From assembly GCA_977006965.1 (NCBI GenBank), contig OZ345368.1:2728001-2792000 (forward strand): a stretch of DNA of 64,000 nt, written 5' to 3'. The position numbers were made by a program, and so were the translations under genes. This DNA is from Phymatolithon calcareum (lineage: Eukaryota; Rhodophyta; Florideophyceae; Hapalidiales). Of this stretch, positions 20,034 through 30,757 are shown piece by piece; position 1 is the stretch's first letter; every line of letters starts with the position of its first letter. The notes under the pieces are model-generated. The model was not told the DNA's origin. It did no database searches and saw only the letters and a program-made list of their open reading frames with translations.

Positions 20034-22031
20034 TTACGAGAACACAGCATCACACAAAGCTAGGGCATCTGCAACGCACCATCTTTGCCATCCCAACCAA
20101 TCTCCACAAATCACTTCGTCTACAAACATCCACGCAACAGCAATCACTTCGTTCCTGTGACATGCGACAAGAAAATCGTGTTGCTCCACTTTCACAATAT
20201 CCTCGAGAATCGCATCGATGTTCACGTGATGCCGTGCCTTGGCGAGCGCCTTGACCTCTGCCCACGCCATCCAGCTCAGAAATGAGCAAATTGCGGCGGC
20301 ATGACAGTCCATACAAATGTTCACCATTTCTGAAATGCACTCGCCTAATGTTGTATTCCAGTCGACCTTGAACGTATTGAAATGGTCTGAGTCCACAAGC
20401 GCTACAGCCCATCCATCATCACAAAAATCCTGCACAATCGCTTCCTTGGCTTCTCTAACTTCGTCGTTTTCAGGTACGCACAGTCCTGCAAACATTTGTC
20501 CTCCAACCCCACTCCGTATCGCACCTGGCACATACCCACGTTGCCGCGCTGCGTTGCATACGCATGGGCTCAGCAGAACCATGGGTATTTCGCCGACCGA
20601 GGTGAGTTGCAGGGCCTCAGAGTCAACACTCTCGATAGCATCGCACAGCACCATGGCGCTCACATCGGCTGGAGAAACAGTCGGCAACGAGGAAAACCCA
20701 AAGCTTTCGCGAAATAGCCGTCGGGCTCTGGCGCCTTTAAAATGTGCCTGTTGCGGCTTGCGTCTCCACGTATTCCCAAATCGAATCATGACAATAGCCT
20801 TTGCGGCAAGGTCTTCGCGATCCTTCAAAATCGTCATTATGGTGCGCACCAGGATTGCATCAGCACAAAGCATCATGTAGCGATCATGCCCAATTCGCTT
20901 CACAAGCTCGCGACGCTGAAAAATGTCTGCGACAACCGCACCTTTGCCGTGCAAAACATACATAGCATTTTCTCGCCGGAGTTTCAGTGGGTGTGCGCAT
21001 TCTAATACGGACACCAAAACAAAGCCGCCGATCTCGCCAAGAAACGCATCAACAGATGATATAATCGCGCTCACCACACCTTGCGCGTACTTTGTGGCGA
21101 TCGCCGGCCAGTTCAACGCAGCCCGACGCAAGTTGAGTAATATTCTTAAACCAGGCTTGCGGGCGGTTACATTCCGTCCTGCATGAATGTTGTCAACAGC
21201 AACGTGTGTGTCGCCAAGAACTGCGTGCGGAGCCACTCGCAGCGAAAGACATCGTAGCAGGTACGAGAGGCGGCGAAAGCCGTACGGAATCGTCGAGACG
21301 GTACTAGGAGAAGAAGCAAACATTGAATCTTGGCCGGTGCTATCCAAATGACGGCGGTATTTATCGTACGCGTAAACCTCCTGCACAAAAGCGTTGGAGC
21401 ACATATGGCGCGGTAGAGTCAAACCGTTGGATGTGCCAAGCGGGAGGAGTTCTGATGACCATATAAACACGAAGCTATCTATGAACTGCTCGTAGACGGA
21501 GGGATTTGCATCATGCTGCGGGAACGCTTCGAATTCGCAGCGCTTTCTACGACATGTGCTTGCAAAGTGAACATGTCTCGTCAACCTCGATGCCCGTGGA
21601 TAAGGAGAATCATCTCTGCCGACTGAATGACATACACCATGAAGACAGCGGGTCCTTCGAAAGGACTGCGGGTGATCGAACACCCCGCGGCGGTGCTTCA
21701 AAAGGCTATGAGCGAGAGTGAGTGCGCCCAGAAGTGTATCAATTGTTTCAAGAAGAACCTGGACGTGGCGTAGTGCGACCCATAGCATTGGACTTGATAG
21801 CACGATAACAGGGGCCAGCTCGCTGAATCTTATGGTCGGTGATTCACCGCCGATAAGAGCAGGTAAGAATAATGCAGCAACAGCTAAGGTGAACCATGCT
21901 GTAATGCAAAGGCCAAGAACGGAGAGGGTACGGGTGATCGGTACTGCGGAGCGGTCAACGCTACACAAAAATGAGAGGGCGCCGAGCGCGACTTCAACTA
22001 AACTTTTGCGAAGGTTGTCAATCTGGGGCAT
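20034..22031 (-). CDS. Array gene 3: 665-aa family protein
   Basis: Third intact copy with the same ATG (22031, MPQIDN), 665 codons, TAA end, and the same two N-terminal hydrophobic segments. The N-terminal ~120 residues differ from copies 1 and 2 (for example VALGALSF for VALGALAF, and a LAVAALFLPAL hydrophobic segment). The rest is close to copy 2. Its upstream homology to the other copies ends near 22,410, where a small inverted-repeat element begins. Function unknown; tandem amplification with sequence exchange suggests a rapidly evolving surface or defence-related family, which is speculation. Confidence 0.75.
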   Translation of the reverse strand: MPQIDNLRKSLVEVALGALSFLCSVDRSAVPITRTLSVLGLCITAWFTLAVAALFLPALIGGESPTIRFSELAPVIVLSSPMLWVALRHVQVLLETIDTLLGALTLAHSLLKHRRGVFDHPQSFRRTRCLHGVCHSVGRDDSPYPRASRLTRHVHFASTCRRKRCEFEAFPQHDANPSVYEQFIDSFVFIWSSELLPLGTSNGLTLPRHMCSNAFVQEVYAYDKYRRHLDSTGQDSMFASSPSTVSTIPYGFRRLSYLLRCLSLRVAPHAVLGDTHVAVDNIHAGRNVTARKPGLRILLNLRRAALNWPAIATKYAQGVVSAIISSVDAFLGEIGGFVLVSVLECAHPLKLRRENAMYVLHGKGAVVADIFQRRELVKRIGHDRYMMLCADAILVRTIMTILKDREDLAAKAIVMIRFGNTWRRKPQQAHFKGARARRLFRESFGFSSLPTVSPADVSAMVLCDAIESVDSEALQLTSVGEIPMVLLSPCVCNAARQRGYVPGAIRSGVGGQMFAGLCVPENDEVREAKEAIVQDFCDDGWAVALVDSDHFNTFKVDWNTTLGECISEMVNICMDCHAAAICSFLSWMAWAEVKALAKARHHVNIDAILEDIVKVEQHDFLVACHRNEVIAVAWMFVDEVICGDWLGWQRWCVADALALCDAVFS

Positions 22032-22259
22032 CGAGGAAAGTATACTCCGCACGGTTGCGTGGATGCTCTGCTCTGTCACGTTGTTTGACTGCGGATTGTG
22101 ACTACTGTACGCCCGGTGCCTCCCTCAGCTGGAGTAGAGTTGGATTCTTGGCGAGGACGGCGGACACGAAGGCGAAAAGGGACAAGAACGCATTGTACGA
22201 GATTACATGCGGTACTGTGCACCATTGTACAGCTGTGCGTCGGCGTTGGGTGTAAGGGG

Positions 22260-22294
22260 TCCCTGTTGCCGCTGGCTGCCAGCGGCAACAGGGA
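22260..22294. repeat. 35-bp perfect palindrome
   Basis: 17-bp arms (22260-22276, starting TCCCTGTTGCCGCTGG, and 22278-22294) around a single T, in the upstream region of array gene 3. It is absent from the upstream regions of copies 1 and 2, where only one arm exists, so it arose by local inverted duplication. Confidence 0.8.
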
Positions 22295-22413
22295 TCGCTG
22301 ACATAAGCGGGCTCCGATATGAGCGAAAGATAATGGCGCCCTTGCGCCACGTTGGGAAACGGCCGTGTGCACAACTACTGTACACGTAACAAGTTCGCTC
22401 ACGGGCAGAGTGT

Positions 22414-22620
22414 CAGGGCCTCTACAGTAGAAAGCTGAACAAAAAGAGGGCTTTTTGAAGCCCTCGGAAGGGCCTTGTTGGGCTCAAATAGAGAAATTTT
22501 GATAAATTGTACACGTGTTAGACAACTGCACACGACAAGAGCAAATAATTCCGACACACGTATACAATTTATCATAAGCCCTCGCGTAGGGTCGGAGAAA
22601 ACCCGAGAGGAGAGGCCCTG
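22414..22620. repeat. Possible 207-bp foldback/MITE between array and NLR-like gene
   Basis: CAGGGCCTCT at 22414-22423 is mirrored by AGAGGCCCTG at 22611-22620. Inside, 22500-22518 and 22556-22574 form 19-bp arms with one mismatch, and GAGGGCTTTTTGAAGCCCTC near 22,447 forms a short stem. I find no target duplication. It could equally be structured 5' leader DNA of the downstream gene. Confidence 0.45.
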
Positions 22621-22780
22621 ATCAGATGGCTTTATTCGGGGAGGGGCTCGATCGCTGTGTTCGTGTCTCGTACTGCACATCCCGTGCCACAGCACGATCT
22701 ATTCTGCAACCAGTCCACTGACTTCTTCTTGCTCTATCTCCTCCGCATCAGCTCCAAGCAACCGTCAAAACTATCTCGAC

Positions 22781-25700
22781 ATGGAGGCCACCGGCTTCGG
22801 TCTCGCCATTATTGCAGAAGCCCGTACCCTCTTCACCAGCATCACGACGCTAATCTCCAACATCCGGAAGGGACCTGATACCTTCCGCAGCTTGACAGAT
22901 GATCTCAGTCGTTTGATGCGACATCTCGACGAGGTAGAGACTCGCCTTCAGTCGTCTCCAGCAGTTATCCATGCTAGCATCCGTGATCTCTTCAACGAAA
23001 GACTAACGTCCGTGCGGGACATCCTCAATCATTGCAAGTCCACCTTGGAAACAGTTGGCTCAAAGGTATACCCAGAGAATGTCAGCGGCATAAGGGCTAA
23101 ACTCAGGTCCAAATTCCGTCGTACCGTCCGCTCATCAGACGTAAGCGACACGATGAATGCTCTACAGCCGCAATTGCAAGACGCCTCGACCCAGTTGCTC
23201 ACTCTGAATTCAATGCTCGTCACCGGAGTCAACATTCAAGCTCTTCGAAATGACGTTGTGCCCAAGCTCGATAGTTTGCAAGTCGTCGGCAACGCAGTTG
23301 AAGCGTATCGCGTGGGACCAAGCATACCGGAACTACCTCATGGCACATCACTCGACTTTACTGCAAGAGGTGTTGACGGCCAATACATTACACCGGAAGG
23401 AATTTTAAAACACTCGATTCTATCCACCGTGTCTGCTTCCAAAGTGACGGCAGCGACTGGAGTCATTAGGCGTGCTCACGGCGTCGTCGGCATGGCCGGT
23501 GTTGGTAAAACCATTGCGTTGCAAGGGCTTGCTTTTGATGAAGATATTCGCAGCCGCTTCCCCGGTGGGATTCAGTATATGTCCCTTGGTCAAGGGGCCA
23601 CGCTGGCCATGGCAATATCCGAAATCGCGAGAATTATGCGCCTAACAGGAGCATCAGCATCTGCCTCAGTCGTCGAACGTTGTTCTTTGCTCCGGAAAGC
23701 TGTGGATTATGCTGTCGCATGGTTCGAAGGGAAAATCTGCCTGTTTCTTGTTGACGATCTCTGGCCTACGAAAGATTGTCAGACCGGATTCTTGAACGAC
23801 ATTCGCCAGCTGATAAGATGTTGCCCAGAGAGTAGGATGGCCGTCACCACCAGGAGTCAGGCCATTGCGCATTCTGCAGGGTGCAAAGTTGACTTTGCGG
23901 CAAGAGACACACTTGGGTCCGTTTCTGAGTGCATATTCATGAGACATGCGACGCAAGATGGGACAGAGAAAGCTCCTCGAGAGTCTACCGGCGGCCTGAG
24001 GTGGAGTGTCGCGACGATTCTTTCCATTTGTGGGGGACTGCCACTGGCTCTGGCTGTCACTGGATGCGCTGTTGCTTTTCTCATGCCAGAATATGACGTT
24101 CTGGAAAGTGCCTGTGACACATACGCTTCACAACTGGTGAGACAGAGATCTGAACTTGGGGAAGAGCAAGGTCCAGGTGGCTTGAGCTTGAACGCCGGAA
24201 TCTCCCTGAGCCTGAAATTCCTAGAACCTGAATTTGTGAAACTTAAGTCAAGATATGGTCTTGTCACCGACCACACGATCGCTCAACTGTACGCAAGTCT
24301 CTGCGTGCTGAGACGCCAGGCGTGGGTTTCCGTTTCTGTGCTGAGTCGGATGTGGAAGATCGACAAAGACAGTGCGCTGGCTGTTGTACGCCTTCTCAGC
24401 GGTCTAAGTCTCTGTACGCTCACGACTCGGGAACAGGGACGGGGACCGGGGAAAGAAGGCGGTCTCATTCTTCATGATCTCCAGTTGGACTATTGCAGGA
24501 GGCAGACCGAGACGATGAAAACATGCTCGCAATGGCACACGCGGCTTCTCAACGGATATCTGGAACCAATGTGGAGCTCATCTGACGATTCATTCTTGGA
24601 TGGGCAAGATATTTCATTTGAACGTACGTTGCTGGCGCATACGCCGAGGTCGTGGTGGACTGTCCCAGAGGATGGGTACATTTATGAGAATCTTGCCAGA
24701 CACTTGGTGTCTGCAAATTTGGGTACCGAACTTGCCGCTCTTCTTTTGGATGCGCGATGGACGCATGTTCGATTTGACATTGGTGGTATCTTGTCGCTCA
24801 AATCGGACTTTGAGTGTTTGCTGACACTCGGCGGAGACGATTTTCCACTCAGAGTCAGTCGGGAATTTGAGTTGATATGGAAAGCGATACAAGTGTCGTG
24901 GGGAAGAGTATTGGAAGGAAAGCGATCGTTTCTGTTTCAAGTGTGCGGGCGCCTCTTTATTTTAAGGACGGACAACGCAGTTGTGAGATCATACTTGAAG
25001 AGTGTGGAAGTGCACACACCAGTGCCGTACCTAATGCCTGTTACCCCGTTTTTCCCTGACCCGCGCAGCGCCCAAGTAATGGAGATTCCGGTGGGACGCT
25101 CGTGCAGCGCAGTTGCTTGCTCACCTTGTGGTCGCTTTATTGCGGCAGGAATATACCAAGAAGTTGTTGTTGCAGATTCATCGACCGGCGACATATTGAA
25201 GCGTTTGAAAGGACTCTACTCTACTGTATGCTGCGTGACATTTACCCGTGGATCAAAACGAATTGTCTTAGCGTCGTACACATCGGTTGTTGTCTGGGAA
25301 TGGGAGATGTCCGAGTCGCCAGCTCATATTCTCGAAGGGCACAGCGAACCAGGAATGAGCGTTGCTGTATACAGCGACGGTTCGAAAATATTCTCGTGCT
25401 CTCGTGATCGCACGTTGAGGTTTTGGGACGCGAACACAGGCACTCAAATCGGAGAAGTCCTACAGAAAAGCCGTGTTTCCTGTGTCGCTGTTTCTAATGT
25501 CGACCAATATGTTGCCATCGGGCTTGAGGATGGAACGCTCAAAGTTCTAAACAGTAGCACCCGTCGAACTCTCTTCGAAGATTCCAGCGCGCACTCAGAA
25601 AACATTCTTTCCGTTGCGTTCAGTGCGAGGGACCAGCTGTTGGCGACTGGATCATGGGACAAAACTATTCGCGTGTGGAGTACTACAGCGTGGGCGTGTG

Positions 25701-26812
25701 TCGGTGAGCCCTTCCAAGGACACACAAGAGATGTGACATGTGTCGCGTTCAGTCCAGTCAGACATCAAATTGCGTCTGGATAGTTGGATAACACTGTTCG
25801 CTTGTGGGACGCTAGCACGGGAAGAAATATCTGGACATCCTCTGATATGCACAGCTCTGTAACAAGTGTTGCGTTTCTTCCTGGCGGGGAAACAATAATT
25901 TCTGGCTCTCAAGATGGTATTATTCGCATTTGGGACACGCGTGTGGAAGCGGAGGCGAATGAGCGGAAATACAGACATTCTAGTAGAGAAGTACGGGCCT
26001 TTGCGATCAGCCATGACGGGCTTCGGGTTGCGTCTGGGGAGGATTATCCTGGAACAATACGATTGAGGGACTCGCGTACCGGCAATCAGATTGGTCGTCC
26101 AATGGAAGGGCACACACATTATGTGAGTTGCGTTTCATTCAGTCGTGACGGGCGACATTTAGCCTCGGGATCAGTGGACAACACAGTTCGTCTCTGGGAC
26201 GTAGAGACGTCAAATCAAATTGGGTCTCCTTTTGAAGGACATTCAAACTCCGTCTATTGTGTGTCGTTCAGCTCAGACGGTCAGCGGATTATCTCGGGAT
26301 CCAGTGACCGTACTGCTCACATATGGGACGCCAAATTGGGGATTTTGATTGGAGCGCTGGCAGGGAACACAATTGAAGTTATGGCAGTCTCTGAGAGCGG
26401 TGACGGATACTACGTCGTGTCCCGAGACTACGAGCACGAAGTCATTATTTGGAATCGCGTGAGCAGAACAATCGTTTTTCAAACGACGGAACAACTGAGC
26501 GATTCTGAAGGCGAAACGCGGATCAAACATGACGGCGGCACAAGACACGAATTGACAGACGAGGAGGCAGAAAGTATCATTCGCAGTTGTGGCCAAGAGA
26601 CACCGCACCTTTGGCCCCACTCTTTTCTTCCATATGATGGAGAACTGTACTGTTCTGATTCCACTGTGTATCGGAATATACTATTTGAAAACACAATTCT
26701 GGGGACTCTGCCGTCTAGGGTTTACTCGTGGGGGTACAATGAGACAAATGCTTTGTTTGTGGTAGGACTGGGCAATGGGGCAGTAGCTCTATGTAATTTG
26801 CAAGCCCTGTAG
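22781..26812 (+). CDS. NLR-like STAND protein: helical N-terminus, NB-ARC, WD40; internal TAG
   Basis: STAND ATPases of this build are intracellular receptors that oligomerise on ligand binding (APAF1, plant NLRs, fungal NWD proteins). Residues 1-150 are predicted helical, with no recognised name. NB-ARC motifs follow: P-loop GMAGVGKT (237-244), Walker B LFLVDDLW (321-328), a TTR sensor (MAVTTRSQ), GLPLAL (419-424) and an MHD-like LHD (564-566). From about 768 there are at least eleven WD40 repeats. A TAG at 25781-25783 (codon 1001) interrupts the sixth WD repeat where the family has a Ser (ASG-S-LDNTVRLWD); the frame is otherwise open for 1,343 codons to a final TAG. A single TCG-to-TAG change explains it. 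It may be a young pseudogene, a strain allele, or read through. The truncated product would keep NB-ARC and five repeats. Confidence 0.85.
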
Positions 26813-27350
26813 TTCTGTTAGCGACGCTAATCGGAGGTGACACAAAGAGGAAGAAAGTAGGCTATTCGCCAAATAACAAATGTAACAGGCATACGCTACT
26901 AAAATAGCCGTCTCCTCGAGCTGGAGTTAAAAGAAACAAAAATTGGAAAGATAGTGCTTACTAGAACTGGAGAGCAACTAGGAGATAAGAGACACGAGCG
27001 CCAGGTTTCTCCTGCTACAGATGAATATGTCACTCCCAGCCAAGTTAGGAACTGTGCTTTGAAGCTGTTTTGGAACGTGTCTCTTGCTCTGTTTTGACGA
27101 TTCAGGGAGGGGAAGACAGCGAAGAGGAAGCCTCTTCTGTTTCCGAAGAAGAAGTGGGAGTTTTTGTTTCCTGTTCCTGAAGAGGAAATGGAACATTGGG
27201 CAAGCATCGGTGCAGCAAAGAGAGCAATCGACATTCTAGACAGCATTAAGTTGAATTGAGTGACACGTGTGTATTAAAAATGATTAAAGCTGATGTCCCC
27301 ATTCCAAATCACTTTAAATAACTTTCGAAAACGTATGATTGAATGAGGTT
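26813..27350. other. Downstream of the NLR-like gene; possible coding relic
   Basis: No intact gene. On the plus strand about 26,957-27,258 one frame reads as protein-like sequence (PSQVRNCALKLFWNVSLALF, then after a TGA, PLLFPKKKWEFLFPVPEEE) ending in TGA. It may be a remnant exon or pseudogene; confidence is low. Confidence 0.3.
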
Positions 27351-27729
27351 GAGGCCCGTGCCATACCCAGGTTTTTCGCATACGACACACGGCGCTACTT
27401 TAAATCGAATAGGCCGCAGGGTCCAGCAGTCCATACCCATCCGTTCAAAATATACAGGCGTCCTGGAGGTGCATCCAGTTTCCGTAATTCTATACGCACG
27501 TTTCTTGTGTGATCTCGACAGCCAGTACTACTGCGTTGTACTGTCCAGTACAAGCACTCCGCTGTTGCTCTTCTTGTGCACGCAACTACTTTGAGAGGCC
27601 AGCAACGGCTCTGAGGTTGAAGCGAACGGCTTGTGGCGTTTCGCAACCGCTAGAAGCGTCTGGAAACAGAATTGATACAGCTGGTAACGAGTCGACACTG
27701 AACGTAACGCTTGTCTCTCGTCCAAACCA

Positions 27730-29467
27730 GTGCCGTGGAACTGCTTCGGTTGTGCACAACAGCTATACATCTCCGCTGTTCATGCGCTTCACTACCGGCT
27801 TTCTCAGAGCGCAGTCGTACAAGCACAAGAACTCGCCATTCCCGCACAACCGACCTTCCCGCCGCTTGCGTCGGCGCTAGCACATCCAAGCCTACCCATT
27901 CTGCTACTGCTACTAACTGGCGTATGTCGCTCGCCCGAGTCGGGCGTCATGGGGCACGGCGCCAACACGAACGCTTTTGTGGCTCCGTCTACCCACGCTG
28001 GGGCGCCTACGCTCTCACCACCGGCTGCGCTAGTGCTCCCGATGCAATCAGCCAATCAACCCACTTCTCCGTCGCCTCTTCCTGCCCATACACCGCATGC
28101 GCGGCCGGGGTATCGTTTGCACGCCGCACTTCCATCATCATCGCGGCCAACTGCGTCCTACGCTGAATCACCGCCATACGCCGCGCACATAGTAACGCCG
28201 CCCGCCGCAGGCGGTGAGTTCGCAAATGATGATGGTGACCGTCGCACAAATCGGTCCATACTACCAACCGCCGCGCACATGGTGACGCCGTCCGACCCGG
28301 CTGGTGAGTTCGCAAATGATGACGCACATCGTCGTGCTCGCGTCCATACTGCCAACCGCCGCGCACATGGTGACGCCGCCTGCCGCGGGTGTCGACTTCG
28401 GCGGAGACGAACTGGACTTCGAGGGCGGCGTGAAAGCAGTGAGTCCGTGGCTGAAAGAGTTCGTACCGGAGCACAATGTGCTCACCACACGGGCCAGCCG
28501 TGACTATTTGTACACTTGGTTGCTGCACTGTGGCGTTCGGACGTTGCCTGGCCTAGCACGTAAAGTAAATTTGAAGAACATTGGGTGGAAGAACACTCTC
28601 GTTTTTCGTCTTCTCATGCATTCCGATGCACTTGTGCACGATTCATCTGCTACGTACAATTCGGTGTTTGGCGATGAGTATACAGGGTTTTGGCGTTCTC
28701 CGCGTAACCAGGCTGCTACTGTATACATCGCTCCTTCCGCTGAGGTCGTGTGAGACACCGCTTCTGTGGAGGGCAAGCGCGGCCGTTCCGCAAAGAAGGC
28801 CGAGCAACCTATGTCTACGACCGAGTTCTCTCGCCTCATGGGCGTACTCATTGAGGACGATGATGCATGAACTGCGGTAATTTCTTCCTGCCAAGACCTG
28901 ACCCGTGAGCAGCAGCAGCGCCGGGAGGGACGAGACACGTTCTGGACGACGATTGTTGAGCGCGTTTTCAATGACACGTCGTTCAAGATTGCACTAGACG
29001 TTAGGGGATGCGTTAACGGCGACAGCGACCTCAGCATGGCCGATCATAATGCAAAGCCACTTTCTTCTCTCTCTGGTGTTTGGCTAAAGGACAAATTTTT
29101 TGTCGTACGCGGGCTTTTCACGCGGGGGTACGACCGATGGAGTCGCTCCGGTCAAAACGACGCGGAAGGGAACGACTTTCACATTTTCGTTCCTCGTGCA
29201 CCTAATTCGACTGGATTTTCGTCTCAGGGGAGACATGTTTGTATCATGTTCCATTCGCTGAGGTGTGGACGGCTCGGCGAAGACTCATAGCTGCTAAACT
29301 TTGTCTGGAAACTCGCGCCGGGGGGCGCGGGATATGACCATGGAGATATGTAAATGAGGGGTGGTTCACAGCTAAAGAAGCGGAAGAAGCAGGAAGAGGC
29401 CATGGAGGCCGCGAACGCCGCGAGAGGCGGAACGCACGCCGACAACTCGATGTCGGATAGTTCCTTG
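27730..29467 (+). pseudogene. Broken transposon-borne gene with SANT/trihelix-like region
   Basis: Coding-like sequence runs through at least two frames. The 5' part (27730 to about 28,330) is Pro/Ala-rich and contains three imperfect copies of a repeat. The frame then continues in another register (28304-29287) with stops at 28751-28753 and about 28,868. The last part has WTTIVERVF, WLKDKFFVV and SGQNDAEGND blocks in the order of a Myb/SANT- or trihelix-like DNA-binding domain with its trailing SG motif. A basic KKRKKQEEA segment ends near 29,467. Assignment to a transposon accessory DNA-binding protein is an inference from these blocks and from the flanking TIRs. Confidence 0.4.
28170..28390 (+). 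repeat. Three imperfect tandem repeats within the broken gene
   Basis: Units of about 75-95 bp begin at CCGCCATACGCCGCGCACAT, CCAACCGCCGCGCACATGG and again CCAACCGCCGCGCACATGG, each followed by a GACGCC(G/T)CC and, in the first two, GGTGAGTTCGCAAATGATGA. They encode a TAAHMVTP...GEFANDD motif. Length differences shift the frame and contribute to the break. Confidence 0.75.
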
Positions 29468-29729
29468 TGACTGACTCGAAAGTGAGACGGTCCCGCCGCT
29501 TTGAGGCAGAGCGGAAGCGCTGAGCAAGCGCTTCATCTAATCTAGAGTCGAGCAGAGACAAAACAGTCACCAACGCGCTGCTAACTAGCATAAGCTTCTT
29601 CGTCGGCGTATCTGAGACCACCATATTGGCGACAATGAGACCATGGAGTAGTCGTTGGGGTTTGAAGGGGTTTTAGAGACCGCAGTTTGGCGCGAATATC
29701 GAAATCGTTACGGAATCGGAAGCAAATAG

Positions 29730-29787
29730 CTGCAGTAAAAGCCGTAACTTCTTGGCCGCGGCCTAGAAGTTCTCGCTTTTACTGCAG
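29730..29787. repeat. Hairpin with CCGCGG core
   Basis: Outer arms CTGCAGTAAAAGC (29730-29742) and GCTTTTACTGCAG (29775-29787) are perfect. Inside, AACTTCT/AGAAGTT arms flank the palindrome GGCCGCGGCC. It lies near the right end of the 27351 element. A similar AACTTCTT...CCGCGG hairpin occurs in the hAT-like elements at 41785 and its mirror copy. Confidence 0.75.
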
Positions 29788-30202
29788 GCGATCCATTATG
29801 ATTAAAATTATCATAATGATTTACAGCGCTGGTTTGCCAATAATATCTCGACAAATCACGCGGCAACTGTCGTCGAATTAATTTTCGCTGGGTATGGCAC
29901 GGGCCTGAAGTAACTATCCATCTCATAATCACTGTTATTTTCTGGGAGTTACGACAAATTCATTTATTAAATATTTGAATTTGAGAATTTTGTGAAAATT
30001 TTCGGACGATATGACGCGCCAATTGCCTTTACCCAAGTTTTTGTGTTCTTGTATGCTCCAAATATTGCTGTTGGGAGAATACAGTCATCACCATAATCTG
30101 AACGTTTCGTATCGTCTTTTCCAAACGTGTCTTCCACCCATGTCCAGAGACGAGGATGTACTGGCCAAGGTGGTGCTCTCCGAGCAGACGCTTCCTGCGA
30201 CA

Positions 30203-30757
30203 ATGAAGCCGCGAGTGTCTGTCTACATTGCGGCAAGCGTGGATGGTTTTATCGCGCGCAAAGACGGCAACTTGGACTGGCTAGACGCTTGGAACGCTGT
30301 GGTGCCGGACGGCGAGGACTGCGGATACGGAGCGTTCATGAAGGATATCGACATGTTGATAATGGGGCGAAATACGTATGAGAAAGTGCTTGACCATCCG
30401 ACGTGGCCGTACGGCAAGAAACGGATGCTTGTGCTGAGTAGCCGGACTATCAAGTTTCCCGAGAAAGTGCCAAACACGGTAAGCCACTCGCGCGAATGTC
30501 CGTCTCACCTGTGCCGGCGGCTCGGTGCCGAGGGCGTGCGTAGGATATACATTGACGGCGGCGTCACGATTCAAAGGTTTCTGGCAGCTGGACTTGTGGA
30601 CGACTTGATCATCACGACGATTCCGATTCTCATCGGGGAGGGAGCGCCGCTGTTTGGGACGTTACCCGGGGACATTCAGCTCAAATGTGCGAAGACGAAG
30701 ACGTATAAGTTTGGGTTTGTACAGGTGCATTACGAGGTGGTCAAAAATAATTCTTGA
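30203..30757 (+). CDS. RibD C-terminal/DHFR-fold reductase-like protein
   Basis: 184 residues from the ATG at 30203 (MKPRVSVYIAASVDGFIA), the usual start and length of single-domain RibD_C/DHFR-superfamily proteins such as the YyaP type; these are NAD(P)H-dependent reductases, in many cases of unproven substrate. The sequence shows the SVDGFIA N-terminus, an IMGRNTYEK motif, LVLSSR, the IDGG nucleotide-binding glycines, and the ILIGEGAPLF motif of the family. In-frame ATGs at 30140 and 30011 would add 21 or 64 residues; the longest form has a hydrophobic, Cys-rich leader that could target an organelle. Intronless, ends TGA. The family is often bacterial-like, so past transfer is possible, but nothing here tests it. 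Confidence 0.85.
   Translation: MKPRVSVYIAASVDGFIARKDGNLDWLDAWNAVVPDGEDCGYGAFMKDIDMLIMGRNTYEKVLDHPTWPYGKKRMLVLSSRTIKFPEKVPNTVSHSRECPSHLCRRLGAEGVRRIYIDGGVTIQRFLAAGLVDDLIITTIPILIGEGAPLFGTLPGDIQLKCAKTKTYKFGFVQVHYEVVKNNS

Larger units (their letters stand above)
27351..29907 (+). mobile_element. Decayed TIR transposon (hAT-like ends)
   Basis: AGGCCCGTGCCATACCCAG at 27352-27370 is the exact reverse complement of 29888-29906 (19 bp). The right end adds a G, giving CAGGCCCG, a hAT-like terminus; the left has G at that place (27351). No 8-bp target duplication is visible, so age or rearrangement must be invoked. The interior holds a broken gene, a short tandem repeat and a hairpin near the right end. 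I did not find a transposase catalytic core. Confidence 0.6.

Noticed and set aside
25784-26812. Treating the WD40 segment after the TAG as a separate gene.
   Set aside because: It is in the same frame as the NB-ARC part, starts at a TTG within a WD repeat, and has no promoter space.
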